DNA of 64,000 nucleotides from IMCC45349 sp047219225 (GCF_047219225.1 NZ_CP178208.1:1798001-1862000), one strand, 5' to 3'; counted from the stretch's first letter, positions 17,842-27,266 are shown. The notes: generated by a model from the letters alone, not told the origin. Translations and numbers: made by a program.

Positions 17842-18777
17842 TTATTGCCTTTTTACATAAGTTATAAATGAAAACGCATAGTCATGATTTTCGTCTTTAT
17901 CTCTGGAAACATTATTTATTTCTTTCCAGATGGTTTCATCAACTTTAGGGAAAAATGTGTCGCCTTCAAATTCATGATGGACTCTGGTTAGTTCAATTTT
18001 ATTAGCAAATAACATTGCTTGCTTGTAGATTTCTCCACCTCCAATAATAAATGGTTGCGAATCAGTTTTTGCAGCATTAATAGCGTTAGCTAATGAATTT
18101 ACTATTATAACACCTTCTGGAGCTTGGTAATCTGGTTGTCTTGTAATAACAATATGTGTTCTGTTTGGTAAAGGTTTTGGGAAACTTTCAAAAGTTTTGC
18201 GTCCCATAATAATGTGGTGACCAGATGTTAACTTTTTAAAGCGCTTTAAATCATCACTTAAATGCCAAATAAGTTGGTTATCTTTACCAATAGCATCATT
18301 TTCTGCTGCAGCAACAATTATGGTTAATTCTTGTTTTTTTGTTGGGTTAGAGTTAGATGCAGGTTTGTTTTTTGTCTCGTTATAAACTTGAGTTTGAGCA
18401 ATTATTTTTTCTTCTTTTATAAAGCCTTGTTTAAGTATTTCTATACGTTCATTTTGTTTGGCTACTAATTTTTCTAACTGGTTTTTCTCCCAATCTTTTC
18501 CCATAAATTTTTGAGTAATAAAAACATTAAAAGTATGATAAAGAAAAAAGAATAACCAAATAAGAATAGCATAAACAAACCACTCTTTACCATAAAGCTT
18601 TACATCTTCACCAATGCCTAAAAAAGTATTAGCAATAATTAAAAATAAAGCACCTATTAGAAAAATAACAAAATGAATATATAAACGCTTTTTTTGTTTA
18701 ATACGTTTTTGCGCATTTTCAATTAATTCTAATTGCTCTTTATCTATCTGAGGTTTTTGTTTTTTATTGCCAAACAT
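17842..18777 (-). CDS. folA: Dihydrofolate reductase fused to an N-terminal 2TM domain
   Basis: The 311-residue product has two parts. Residues about 33-90 hold two hydrophobic segments separated by a short loop, followed by an amphipathic charged stretch, as in the 2TM domain family of Bacteroidota. Residues 149-311 are a complete DHFR: TIIVAAAENDAIG, LIWHLSDDLKRFK with the active-site Asp176, IMGRKTFES, and FIIGGGEIYKQ. DHFR regenerates tetrahydrofolate after thymidylate synthesis. thyA lies directly upstream (10 nt gap), as expected for the dTMP cycle. The sequence reads through without a stop between domains, so this is a real fusion that would anchor DHFR to the inner membrane. Confidence 0.9.
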   Translation of the reverse strand: MFGNKKQKPQIDKEQLELIENAQKRIKQKKRLYIHFVIFLIGALFLIIANTFLGIGEDVKLYGKEWFVYAILIWLFFFLYHTFNVFITQKFMGKDWEKNQLEKLVAKQNERIEILKQGFIKEEKIIAQTQVYNETKNKPASNSNPTKKQELTIIVAAAENDAIGKDNQLIWHLSDDLKRFKKLTSGHHIIMGRKTFESFPKPLPNRTHIVITRQPDYQAPEGVIIVNSLANAINAAKTDSQPFIIGGGEIYKQAMLFANKIELTRVHHEFEGDTFFPKVDETIWKEINNVSRDKDENHDYAFSFITYVKRQ

Positions 18778-18787
18778 AGGGTTATTT

Positions 18788-19612
18788 TTAAACAGCTACG
18801 ACACCTTTAATATGTGGGTGAGGATTGTAATTTACAAGAGTAAAATCTTCAAATTTAAAATCGAAAATATCTTTCACTTCTGGGTTTAAAATCATTTTAG
18901 GTAGTGGTCTTGGTTCTCTAGATAATTGTAGTTCTAGTTGCTCCATATGATTGTTGTATATGTGAGCATCTCCAAAAGTGTGGATAAATTCTCCTGCTTC
19001 ATAACCACAAACTTGAGCCATCATCATAGTAAATAATGCATACGAAGCGATATTAAAAGGTACGCCTAAAAAGATATCTGCACTACGTTGATATAGTTGA
19101 CAAGATAATTTGCCATCAGCTACATAAAACTGGAAAAAAGCATGACAAGGAGGTAAAGCGGCTTTACCATTGGCAACATTTTCACTGAATGATGTAGAAG
19201 TATCTGGAAGGACTGAAGGATTCCAAGCAGAAACTAACATACGTCTACTGTTTGGATTGTTTTTTAAAGTTTCAACAACCTCTTTTATTTGATCTATTTC
19301 ATCGCTATTCCAGTTACGCCATTGGTGACCATAAACAGGTCCTAAGTCACCATTTTCATCGGCCCACTCATTCCAAATTCTAACACCATTCTCTGTTAGA
19401 TAGTTAATATTTGTGTCGCCTTTTAGAAACCATAGTAATTCATATATTATAGATTTTAAGTGTAGTTTTTTTGTGGTAACCATTGGGAAACCTTCACTTA
19501 AATCAAAACGCATTTGGTGTCCAAAAACACTTTTTGTTCCTGTTCCAGTTCTGTCTCCTTTTTCGTTTCCGTTTTCTAAAACGTGTTTAACCAGGTCTAA
19601 ATATTGTTTCAT
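18788..19612 (-). CDS. thyA: Thymidylate synthase
   Basis: The 274-residue protein matches ThyA. It has [19 protein letters not shown] near the start, [20 protein letters not shown], the catalytic-Cys region [33 protein letters not shown], and the C-terminal HPHIKG. It methylates dUMP using methylene-tetrahydrofolate and yields dihydrofolate, the substrate of the next gene. The N-terminal phosphate-binding Arg is in place and the length is typical. Confidence 0.97.
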   Translation of the reverse strand: MKQYLDLVKHVLENGNEKGDRTGTGTKSVFGHQMRFDLSEGFPMVTTKKLHLKSIIYELLWFLKGDTNINYLTENGVRIWNEWADENGDLGPVYGHQWRNWNSDEIDQIKEVVETLKNNPNSRRMLVSAWNPSVLPDTSTSFSENVANGKAALPPCHAFFQFYVADGKLSCQLYQRSADIFLGVPFNIASYALFTMMMAQVCGYEAGEFIHTFGDAHIYNNHMEQLELQLSREPRPLPKMILNPEVKDIFDFKFEDFTLVNYNPHPHIKGVVAV

Positions 19613-19645
19613 AAAATCATCTGTTTCTCAGGATTTAAAAGTAAA

Positions 19646-19678
19646 AAAAAGCTCCAAACGTATGCGTTTGAAGCTTTA
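19646..19678 (-). terminator. Terminator of the nucleoside transporter transcript
   Basis: On the minus strand AAGCTTCAAACG pairs with CGTTTGGAGCTT and is followed by eight T. It separates the transporter transcript from thyA. Confidence 0.75.
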
Positions 19679-19703
19679 TATTATTTAAAAAGTTATTAAC
19701 TAT

Positions 19704-21098
19704 TTATCCAATAATCATTCCTGCAATTGTAGCAGACATTAATGAAGCGATGGTACCTCCAATAAGAGCTTTCATTCCAAACTCCGATAATGTTTTACGT
19801 TGTCCTGGAGCTAAAGAACCAATTCCTCCAATTTGAATACCAATAGAAGCAAAATTTGCAAATCCACATAGCATATATGTTGCCATAATAATAGATTTGT
19901 TGTAGGTTAAATGTGTTGCATTTGCTACATCTTTTAACTCGGCTAATTGAATATATCCAATGAATTCACTTGCAGCTAGTTTAATACCTAAAAGTTGTCC
20001 CATTAATGCCATATCTTCACCTGCAACTCCAATTAACCACATTAATGGTGCAAAAGCATATCCAAGAATAAATTCTAAAGAAAACTCTTTGTAAACTGTA
20101 TTAGAAGCTACCCAATCGTTTAATGTTGTTACATCTCCAATCCAACTTAAAATGCCATTAGCCATGGCTATAAAAGCTACGAATACTAATAACATAGCAC
20201 CAACGTTTACAGCTAAACGTAAACCTTCTGTTGTTCCATTGGCAATAGCGTCTAATATATTAGAACCAATTTTATCAGTTGATACTTTTACGTCAGTATT
20301 TATGCTTTCAGTTTGAGGATATAATATCTTTGAAATTACAATTGCACCAGGAGCTGCCATAACAGAAGCTGCTAATAAATGTTTTGCATATTGTAATCTT
20401 AAAGCAGGATCATCACCTCCTAAAAAGCCAATATAAGCTGCTAAAACTGCTCCAGCAACAGTTGCCATACCACCAATCATTACCAGAAGCATTTCAGACT
20501 TATTCATTTTTTCTAAATAAGCTTTAATAAGTAAAGGTGCTTCGGTTTGACCTAAAAAGATATTTCCAGCCACACTTAAGCTTTCGGCTCCTGATATTTT
20601 CAATAATTTTGATAGTAACCATCCAAAAGCTTTTACAAGTTTTTGAATAATACCTAAGTAAAAAAGTAAAGAAGTTAATGCCGAAAAGAAAATAATAGTA
20701 GGTAGTACTTGAAATGCGAAAATAAATCCAAAGGTGTCCATGTCAACAACTAAACCTTCAAATAAAAACTTACTTCCTGCTCTAGTGTAATCTAAAACTA
20801 GAACAAATCTTCCGCCTATCCATTCAAATATTTTTTGAATAAAGGGTACTTTTAAAACTCCAATAGCAATTATTAACTGAAATGATAAACCAATACCAAC
20901 AGTTTTCCAGTTAATAGCTTTTTTGTTGCTACTAAATAAATAGGCTAAGGCAACAAGGCTAATCATTCCTAATACACCTCTCCAAATACTTTCAAAAGAT
21001 ATACCTTGACTTGGAATTATAGAAGATGTAGCTTCTTGAGCAAACGTTGAGGTAATTCCAAAAAAAATAGCTATGACAGCCAATAATATTTTTTTCAT
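19704..21098 (-). CDS. Concentrative nucleoside transporter (CNT/NupC family)
   Basis: The 464-residue inner-membrane protein has about ten hydrophobic segments. The CNT signature regions are GGRFVLVLDYTRAGSKFLFEG, FLGQTEAPLLIKAYL (the GQTEAP substrate motif) and the late YMLCGFANFASIGIQIGG. CNT carriers import nucleosides with H+ or Na+. The N-terminus looks like a cleavable signal peptide (cut after TFAQ) placed before the first CNT helix. Immediately downstream of the DUF151 nuclease gene (10 nt gap) and near thyA and folA, it fits nucleotide salvage. Confidence 0.9.
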   Translation of the reverse strand: MKKILLAVIAIFFGITSTFAQEATSSIIPSQGISFESIWRGVLGMISLVALAYLFSSNKKAINWKTVGIGLSFQLIIAIGVLKVPFIQKIFEWIGGRFVLVLDYTRAGSKFLFEGLVVDMDTFGFIFAFQVLPTIIFFSALTSLLFYLGIIQKLVKAFGWLLSKLLKISGAESLSVAGNIFLGQTEAPLLIKAYLEKMNKSEMLLVMIGGMATVAGAVLAAYIGFLGGDDPALRLQYAKHLLAASVMAAPGAIVISKILYPQTESINTDVKVSTDKIGSNILDAIANGTTEGLRLAVNVGAMLLVFVAFIAMANGILSWIGDVTTLNDWVASNTVYKEFSLEFILGYAFAPLMWLIGVAGEDMALMGQLLGIKLAASEFIGYIQLAELKDVANATHLTYNKSIIMATYMLCGFANFASIGIQIGGIGSLAPGQRKTLSEFGMKALIGGTIASLMSATIAGMIIG

Positions 21099-21108
21099 AA
21101 TGAAAAGT

Positions 21109-21723
21109 TTATCGTTTAGAGATCTCGTCTCTTATTTTTGCTGCTGCTTCGTAATCTTCGTCTGCAACAGCTTGCGCTAATAAAGCGTGGAGCTCTTCTA
21201 GCGTTTTTCCTAAATAATTTCCTTCAGAAGATTGGTTTTCGATTTCTTCAGCAACAACTTCATCTAAAAGAATGTTGTCTTCTACTTGGTCTTCTTCTTT
21301 TTCAGGATTTACTTTTAGGTAAATTCCAGCTTTGTCTAATATGTTTTTGTAAGTGAAAATAGGTGCATGAAACCTAAGTGCTAACGCAATGGCATCACTA
21401 GTTCTTGCGTCAATTATTTCTTCGATATTATCACGTTCACAAATTAAGCTAGAGTAAAATACACCATCAACTAATTTGTGTATAATAACTTGTTTAACAA
21501 CAATATCAAATCTATCTGAAAAATTTTTAAAAAGGTCGTGGGTAAGTGGTCTTGGAGGTTTAATTTCTTTTTCTAATGCAATAGCAATAGATTGTGCTTC
21601 AAAAGCTCCAATAACAATAGGTAATTTGCGGTCGCCATCTACTTCGCTTAAAATAAGTGCATAAGCACCATTTTGTGTTTGGCTATATGAAATTCCTTTT
21701 ATGTTAAGACGTACTAAACTCAT
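21109..21723 (-). CDS. Bifunctional nuclease-family (DUF151) protein with C-terminal UVR motif
   Basis: The 204-residue protein has the DUF151 core at residues about 10-135 (LPIVIGAFEAQSIAIALE, DARTSDAIALALRF) and a C-terminal UVR-like helix pair (DEDYEAAAKIRDEISKR). Plant and bacterial relatives are reported to have RNase and DNase activity, but the bacterial role is unclear. The UVR motif is usually a protein-protein contact element, seen in UvrB/UvrC and Clp partners. It is in one transcript with the CNT transporter. Confidence 0.85.
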   Translation of the reverse strand: MSLVRLNIKGISYSQTQNGAYALILSEVDGDRKLPIVIGAFEAQSIAIALEKEIKPPRPLTHDLFKNFSDRFDIVVKQVIIHKLVDGVFYSSLICERDNIEEIIDARTSDAIALALRFHAPIFTYKNILDKAGIYLKVNPEKEEDQVEDNILLDEVVAEEIENQSSEGNYLGKTLEELHALLAQAVADEDYEAAAKIRDEISKR

Positions 21724-21740
21724 AATATTTAAAACACAAA

Positions 21741-21810
21741 GAACTGTTTAAATTAGGACTTTACCAAACTACTTAATGTAGTTTTAGATATAATACAATT
21801 TAAACAGTCC
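21741..21810 (-). other. Structured intergenic element between etfA and the DUF151 gene
   Basis: Arms at 21741-21754 (GAACTGTTTAAATT) and 21797-21810 (AATTTAAACAGTCC) pair over 14 nt with a single mismatch. The 42-nt interior has its own 7-bp hairpin (21766-21772 with 21778-21784). There is no long T run, so it is not a standard terminator. It could be a leader structure for the DUF151-transporter transcript or a processing site. Confidence 0.4.
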
Positions 21811-21834
21811 TTTTATAATTACAAGTTAAAAAAA

Positions 21835-22791
21835 TTATGCGTTTTGCGCCTTAAATTCTTTTAATTTTTCTATTAGTTGAGGAACTACTTCAAAAGCGTC
21901 ACCAACAACTCCATAATCAGCAGCTTTAAAGAAAGGTGCTTCAGGATCTGTATTAACAACTACTTTTACTTTTGAAGCATTAATTCCAGCTAAATGCTGA
22001 ATTGCTCCCGAAATTCCTATTGCGATATATAGGTTTGAAGCAACAGGTTTTCCTGTTTGTCCAACGTGCTCACTATGAGGTCTCCACCCTAAATCTGAAA
22101 CAGGTTTAGAACAAGCTGTAGCTGCACCTAAAACATCTGCAAGTTCTTCAACCATTCCCCAGTTTTCTGGTCCTTTAAGGCCACGACCACCAGAAACAAC
22201 GATCTCTGCATCTGCAATAGAAACTTTATCTGTAGCTTTATCTACAGACTGTACTGTTACGTTTGATGAAGTTAAACTTGGGTTGAAATCTTCCATAGTA
22301 GCACTTGCTTGGTTTTCTACTAAACCAAATGCATTACTTGAAACACCTACAACTTTTACATCTGTATTAATTTCTGTAATATTAAATGCTTTGTTAGTAA
22401 ATGCCGTACGCTTAACACTAAATGGAGCAACACTTACTGGTGCTTCTACTACGTTAGATGCGTAACCTGCGTCTAAACCAACAGCTAATAAAGGTGCTAA
22501 ATATTTGCTATCAGCACTAGAGCTTACAATAACAACTTTTGCATCTTCTTTTTGAGCAGCTTGCTTGATAGCATCTGCATATATTTTAGCGTTAAAACTA
22601 TCGCTATTTGCAATGTTTAATACTTTGTCTACACCATAGTTGCCTAATTCTGAAGCATCACTTGCATTAAATGTTACAGCAGTTACTGTTGTTCCTATTT
22701 GGTTTGCAACAGCTTTGGCGTATGAAGCCACTTCTAAAGCAGCTTTTTTAAATTTTCCTTGTTCTGATTCTGTATATACTAAAACTGACAT
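21835..22791 (-). CDS. etfA: Electron transfer flavoprotein alpha subunit
   Basis: The 318-residue protein has an N-terminal alpha/beta domain and the C-terminal FAD domain motifs VSGGRGLKGPENW, HVGQTGK, AIGISGAIQH and NTDPEAPFFKAADYGVVGD. With EtfB it accepts electrons from acyl-CoA dehydrogenases and passes them to ETF-quinone oxidoreductase. It follows etfB by 21 nt in one operon. Confidence 0.95.
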   Translation of the reverse strand: MSVLVYTESEQGKFKKAALEVASYAKAVANQIGTTVTAVTFNASDASELGNYGVDKVLNIANSDSFNAKIYADAIKQAAQKEDAKVVIVSSSADSKYLAPLLAVGLDAGYASNVVEAPVSVAPFSVKRTAFTNKAFNITEINTDVKVVGVSSNAFGLVENQASATMEDFNPSLTSSNVTVQSVDKATDKVSIADAEIVVSGGRGLKGPENWGMVEELADVLGAATACSKPVSDLGWRPHSEHVGQTGKPVASNLYIAIGISGAIQHLAGINASKVKVVVNTDPEAPFFKAADYGVVGDAFEVVPQLIEKLKEFKAQNA

Positions 22792-22812
22792 GTGTTCTTG
22801 TTTTGAAAGTGA

Positions 22813-23559
22813 TTAAATTACTTTAGCTTCGTTGTGAAGTAAGCTTACTAATTCATCTAAATTATCTGGTGAAACTAATTTTACAGCACCTTTTGGAGCT
22901 GGTTTTTCAAACTTAACCGAAGCAGTTTCGTTTGCAGCATCAACACCTTCTACAACTGTTAAAGGTTTTTTACGTGCCATCATGATACCTCTCATGTTTG
23001 GAATACGTAAATCACTTTCTTCAACAAGTCCTTTTTGACCACCAATAACTAGAGGTAAAGCTGTAGTAACAGTTTCTTTTCCTCCATCAATTTCTCTTGT
23101 TGCAGTAACGTTTGTACCTTCAACTTCAAGATTAATACAATTGTTTACAAAGTTTGCATCAATTAATCCAGATAACATTCCAGGAACCATTCCTCCATTA
23201 TAATCTATAGATTCTCTTCCTGCAATTACTAAATCGTAACCACCATCTTGTACTACTTTTGCTAATTGTTTAGCAACTACAAAACCATCAGTAGCTTCAG
23301 TATTAACTCTTATAGCGCTATCTGCACCAATTGCTAAAGCTTTTCTTAGAGTAGGTTCTGTTTCAGGACCACCAACATTAACAACATCTACAGATGCTCC
23401 TTGCTTTTCTTTAAACCACATGGCTCTAGTTAAACCAAATTCGTCATTTGGATTGATAACAAACTGTACACCATTAGTGTCAAATTTCGTGTCTCCTTCT
23501 GTGAAATTAATTTTAGAAGTAGTGTCAGGTACGTGACTGATACACACCAATATTTTCAT
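22813..23559 (-). CDS. etfB: Electron transfer flavoprotein beta subunit
   Basis: Starting at the ATG at 23559 gives MKILVCISHVPDT, the usual EtfB N-terminus, and a 248-residue protein. The frame stays open 33 codons upstream, but that part is intergenic and AT-rich. AMP-binding and ETF-beta signature segments are present (DLVIAGRESIDYNGGMVPGM, ATREIDGG, LRIPNMRGIMMARKKPL). It forms the heterodimer with EtfA and is the first gene of the operon. Confidence 0.95.
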   Translation of the reverse strand: MKILVCISHVPDTTSKINFTEGDTKFDTNGVQFVINPNDEFGLTRAMWFKEKQGASVDVVNVGGPETEPTLRKALAIGADSAIRVNTEATDGFVVAKQLAKVVQDGGYDLVIAGRESIDYNGGMVPGMLSGLIDANFVNNCINLEVEGTNVTATREIDGGKETVTTALPLVIGGQKGLVEESDLRIPNMRGIMMARKKPLTVVEGVDAANETASVKFEKPAPKGAVKLVSPDNLDELVSLLHNEAKVI

Positions 23560-23628
23560 AATATAAATCGATTTTTTTAAGTATAAATTTATGTGGCTAC
23601 GAAAGTAATTAAAATTAATTATATTTCC

Positions 23629-23640
23629 TATGCGCGCATA
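23629..23640. promoter_or_regulatory. GC-rich palindrome in the etfB-pdhB divergent promoter region
   Basis: TATGCGCGCATA is a perfect 12-bp palindrome and the only GC-rich patch in a very AT-rich 156-bp spacer. It is a possible operator shared by etfBA and pdhB; no regulator is identified. Confidence 0.35.
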
Positions 23641-23657
23641 ATAAATTTTATAGAACA

Positions 23658-23693
23658 CAAATATACATAATTTGCTTAGAATTATTATTTTTG
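23658..23693. promoter_or_regulatory. Divergent -7 elements for etfB (minus) and pdhB (plus)
   Basis: TATATTTG on the minus strand (23658-23665) and TATTTTTG on the plus strand (23686-23693) both match TAnnTTTG exactly. No well-spaced -33 TTG was found for either, so they are tentative. Confidence 0.4.
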
Positions 23694-23715
23694 CTGTTCT
23701 TATAAAACAAGGTAA

Positions 23716-24693
23716 ATGAAAACAATTCAGTTTAGAGAAGCGGTTTGTGAAGCCATGAGTGAAGAGATGCGTAGAGATGAGAGTATCTACTTGATGGGAG
23801 AAGAAGTTGCTGAGTATAATGGAGCTTATAAAGCTTCAAAAGGAATGTTAGATGAATTTGGTCCAAAACGTGTTATAGATACACCAATTGCTGAGTTAGG
23901 TTTTGCTGGAATAGCAGTAGGATCTACGATGACAGGAAATAGACCAATTGTTGAGTTCATGACATTTAATTTCTCTTTAGTTGGAATTGATCAAATTATA
24001 AATAATGCTGCTAAAATCAGACAAATGTCTGGAGGACAATTTAAGTGTCCAATTGTTTTTAGAGGTCCAACAGCTTCTGCTGGACAATTAGCAGCAACAC
24101 ACTCACAAGCTTTTGAAAGCTGGTATGCTAACTGTCCAGGTTTAAAAGTAATAGTACCTTCAAACCCTTATGATGCAAAAGGACTATTAAAAGCTGCAAT
24201 TCGTGATGATGATCCTGTTATTTTTATGGAGAGTGAGCAAATGTATGGAGATAAAGGAGAAGTTCCAGAAGGTGAATATGTTTTACCAATTGGAGTTGCT
24301 GAAATTAAAAGACAAGGTAACGATGTTACTATAGTATCTTTTGGAAAGATTATAAAAGAAGCATATAAGGCTGCTGATGCTTTAGAAAAAGAAGGTGTTT
24401 CTTGTGAGATTATTGACTTACGTACAGTTAGACCATTAGATATTAATACTATTTTAGAATCTGTAAAGAAAACAAATAGACTTGTAATATTAGAAGAAGC
24501 ATGGCCTTTTGGAAATGTGTCTACTGAAATTACATATCAAGTACAAGAACAAGCGTTTGATTACTTAGATGCACCTATAGTTAAGATTAATACTGCTGAT
24601 ACACCTGCACCATATTCTCCAGTTTTATTAGAAGAATGGTTGCCTAACAGTAATGATGTTGTTAAGGCTGTAAAAAAAGTGATGTATAAATAA
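23716..24693 (+). CDS. pdhB: Pyruvate dehydrogenase E1 component, beta subunit
   Basis: The 325-residue protein is a transketolase-like E1-beta. It has REAVCEAMSEEMRRD, VIDTPIAELGFAGIAVG with the Glu that activates thiamine diphosphate, the mid-region RGPTASAGQLAATHSQ, and the C-terminal transketolase domain (IIDLRTVRPLD, LEEAWPFG). It forms the E1 heterotetramer with an alpha subunit that is not in this window. It could also be a branched-chain 2-oxoacid E1 beta, but the sequence and the divergent etfBA context fit the flavobacterial pyruvate enzyme. Confidence 0.9.
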   Translation: MKTIQFREAVCEAMSEEMRRDESIYLMGEEVAEYNGAYKASKGMLDEFGPKRVIDTPIAELGFAGIAVGSTMTGNRPIVEFMTFNFSLVGIDQIINNAAKIRQMSGGQFKCPIVFRGPTASAGQLAATHSQAFESWYANCPGLKVIVPSNPYDAKGLLKAAIRDDDPVIFMESEQMYGDKGEVPEGEYVLPIGVAEIKRQGNDVTIVSFGKIIKEAYKAADALEKEGVSCEIIDLRTVRPLDINTILESVKKTNRLVILEEAWPFGNVSTEITYQVQEQAFDYLDAPIVKINTADTPAPYSPVLLEEWLPNSNDVVKAVKKVMYK

Positions 24694-24720
24694 AATAAAA
24701 CGAAGATTTTACGTTATATA

Positions 24721-24757
24721 AACTTCATTAGCACGATTGTTGATGAAGTTTTTTTTT
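24721..24757 (+). terminator. Terminator after pdhB
   Basis: AACTTCAT (24721-24728) pairs with ATGAAGTT (24743-24750) and is followed by a run of seven T. The run ends only 5 nt before the next start codon. Confidence 0.65.
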
Positions 24758-24761
24758 GAAT

Positions 24762-27266
24762 ATGAAAATTAAATTTTTAAGTATACTGTTTTTATTAAGT
24801 TTTGTGTTGGTGAATGCACAAACTAAAGTAAGTGGTCATGTGTTTGATGAAAACAATGAGCCAGTGTCGTTTGCAAATGTTATTTTTAAGAATTCATCAG
24901 AAGGAACAATTACTAATGAAAATGGGAAGTTCTATCTGGAATCAAGTGAAACATGGGATACTTTAATTGTGTCTTTTATAGGTTATGAAACCTTAGAAAT
25001 AAAACTAGATAAAAAAGTAAATTATAATTTAAAGTTTACCCTTAAAGAAGAAGCTGCTGCATTAGATGAGGTAGTTTTGATAACCGGAAAACAACCTAAG
25101 AAGAATAATCCTGCGATAGATATTCTTAGGAAAATTTGGGAGCATAAACGCAAAAATGGGCTAAAACAATTTAAACAATACGAGTACGACAAGTATGAAA
25201 AAGTAGAGTTTGATATAAACACAATAGACAGTGCTTTAATAAAGAGTAAATTGTTTAGAGGAATGGAGTTTGTGTTTAATGAAGTAGATACTTCAAGTGT
25301 TACAGGTAAAACATACCTTCCTATGTTTATTAATGAGGCTGCTTCTACTGTTTATGGAGATAATATCATTGATAAAGAAAAAGAGGTTTTAAAAGGAAAT
25401 AAGAACTCTGGCTTTAGTGATAATCAAGTTATAATCGACTTTGTTGATGATTTGTATTCAGATTATAATGTATACGATAACTATCTTAAATTTTTTGACA
25501 AAAGCTTTGTGAGTCCATTGTCAAAAACAGGAATTAGTACCTATAACTATGTACTTTCAGATAGTGCTTTTGTTGATAATAAATGGTGTTATAATATTAT
25601 TTACTATCCACGTCGTAAAAATGAATTAACCTTTAAAGGAGATTTTTGGGTAGCAGATACAACCTATGCAATCAAAGAAATAAACCTTCAAGCAACCAAA
25701 AGTGCTAATATAAATTGGGTGAAAGAGATTTATATTGAGCAAGAGTTTGAAGTGTTAAATGATTCGCTGTTTTTAGTTAAACGTGATTATATGATGTCTG
25801 ATTTTGCCTTTAGTAAAAAGGAAAAATCTAGAGGTGTATATGGTAAAAGAACTACTTTGTTTGATAACTATAAATTTGATATTCAAAAAGAGAAAAAGTT
25901 TTACGATGAAGAGGTTTATTATTATGATCAAGATGTTTATAATCGTGATGATGAGTTTTGGAATAATAATCGATTAGAAGCCTTAAATAAAGATGAAAAA
26001 GGTGTTTATAAAATGTTAGACACTTTAAAAACAGTAAAAAAGTTTAAGCGTTTATATAATTTAGGTAGTATTTTGTCTTCTGGTTATATTGAGTTTAATA
26101 AATTGCCTTTGGACTATGGTCCAATATTTTCAACTTTTGGCTTTAATGAAGTAGAAGGGCTGCGTTTAAGAACTGGAGGAAGAACCTATTTTGGAAGAAA
26201 TGATTTGTGGCGTTTGGAAGGGTTTTTAGCTTATGGATTTAAAGATGACAAGTTTAAATATGGTATTTCTGGTAAATGGTTACTAGATAAAAAAAATCGA
26301 CTCATTATTTCTGGAGGTAACAGAAGAGATGTCGAACAAATAGGTGCAAGTTTAACTACTTCTACAGATGTACTGGGTAGAAGCTTAGCATCATCTTCAG
26401 TTGTAGGTACAGGAGCTAACGATAAACTAACATCAATAAACTTAACAAGTTTAGCAGTAGAAATGGAACCCTTAAGGAATTTTATAGTTAGACTTGGTGC
26501 TAATTATAGAACTTTAGAATCTGCATCACCAACATTTAGTTTGGATTATGTTGATTTAGATGCTCCTACAGGGATTTCATCAGAAATTAAACAATTTGAA
26601 TCTTCACTTTCATTATTTTATTTCCCTAAGCGTAAAATGACAGGTTTTGGTGTAGAACGTCGTGAAGCTAATGATGATTTTGCGCGTTTATTTGCGCAAG
26701 TAAGTCGAGGAGATAAGAGTATGTTTAATAGTGATTTTAATTACACTAAGGTGCAATTTTCTTATGGTCAACCATGGCAAATTGGAGGTTTTGGGCGTTT
26801 GTTTTCATCTATTGAAGTAGGTAAAACTTATGGAGAAGTACCATTAGGATTGTTAAGTGTTGTTCCTGGAAATCAATCTTATTTTTCAATCTATAATACC
26901 TTTTCTCAATTAGACTTTTATGAGTTTGTAACAGATACTTATGCATCAATTCATTTAGAACATAATTTTAATGGACGTTTATTTTCTAGAATACCTTGGT
27001 TAAGAAAATTGAATTTAAGAGAAATAATTAGTGTTAGAGGAGTTTGGGGGGACTTATCTCAAGCTAATATTGATTTAAATACGACAAGTAATCCTAATAG
27101 CATTCCTTTAATAGCTCCAAAAGATGAAATGTATTACGAATACGGTTTTGGAATAGGTAATATATTTAAAGTATTTAGGTTAGACTTTAATTTTAGAGGT
27201 AATTATCTAGACAATCCAGATGCTAGAAAGTTTGGAGTAACAGGAACATTTGGGTTCCATTTTTAG
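24762..27266 (+). CDS. DUF5686 outer membrane protein with carboxypeptidase-regulatory-like N-domain
   Basis: The start is the ATG at 24762; the TTG two codons upstream lies in the terminator's T run. The 834-residue protein has a signal peptide (to about VNAQ), then a CarboxypepD_reg-like beta-sandwich (TKVSGHVFDENNEPVSFANV), a DUF5686 middle region, and a strand-rich C-terminal half ending in GTFGFHF. The terminal Phe is the usual outer-membrane barrel signature. Family members are abundant in Bacteroidota but have no assigned function. It converges with the TPR gene, whose stop is 2 nt away, and no terminator lies between them. Confidence 0.82.
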   Translation: MKIKFLSILFLLSFVLVNAQTKVSGHVFDENNEPVSFANVIFKNSSEGTITNENGKFYLESSETWDTLIVSFIGYETLEIKLDKKVNYNLKFTLKEEAAALDEVVLITGKQPKKNNPAIDILRKIWEHKRKNGLKQFKQYEYDKYEKVEFDINTIDSALIKSKLFRGMEFVFNEVDTSSVTGKTYLPMFINEAASTVYGDNIIDKEKEVLKGNKNSGFSDNQVIIDFVDDLYSDYNVYDNYLKFFDKSFVSPLSKTGISTYNYVLSDSAFVDNKWCYNIIYYPRRKNELTFKGDFWVADTTYAIKEINLQATKSANINWVKEIYIEQEFEVLNDSLFLVKRDYMMSDFAFSKKEKSRGVYGKRTTLFDNYKFDIQKEKKFYDEEVYYYDQDVYNRDDEFWNNNRLEALNKDEKGVYKMLDTLKTVKKFKRLYNLGSILSSGYIEFNKLPLDYGPIFSTFGFNEVEGLRLRTGGRTYFGRNDLWRLEGFLAYGFKDDKFKYGISGKWLLDKKNRLIISGGNRRDVEQIGASLTTSTDVLGRSLASSSVVGTGANDKLTSINLTSLAVEMEPLRNFIVRLGANYRTLESASPTFSLDYVDLDAPTGISSEIKQFESSLSLFYFPKRKMTGFGVERREANDDFARLFAQVSRGDKSMFNSDFNYTKVQFSYGQPWQIGGFGRLFSSIEVGKTYGEVPLGLLSVVPGNQSYFSIYNTFSQLDFYEFVTDTYASIHLEHNFNGRLFSRIPWLRKLNLREIISVRGVWGDLSQANIDLNTTSNPNSIPLIAPKDEMYYEYGFGIGNIFKVFRLDFNFRGNYLDNPDARKFGVTGTFGFHF

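Noticed and set aside
23560..23658. Extended N-terminus of EtfB
   Set aside because: The extra 33 residues come from AT-rich intergenic DNA; MKILVCISHVPD is the family start.
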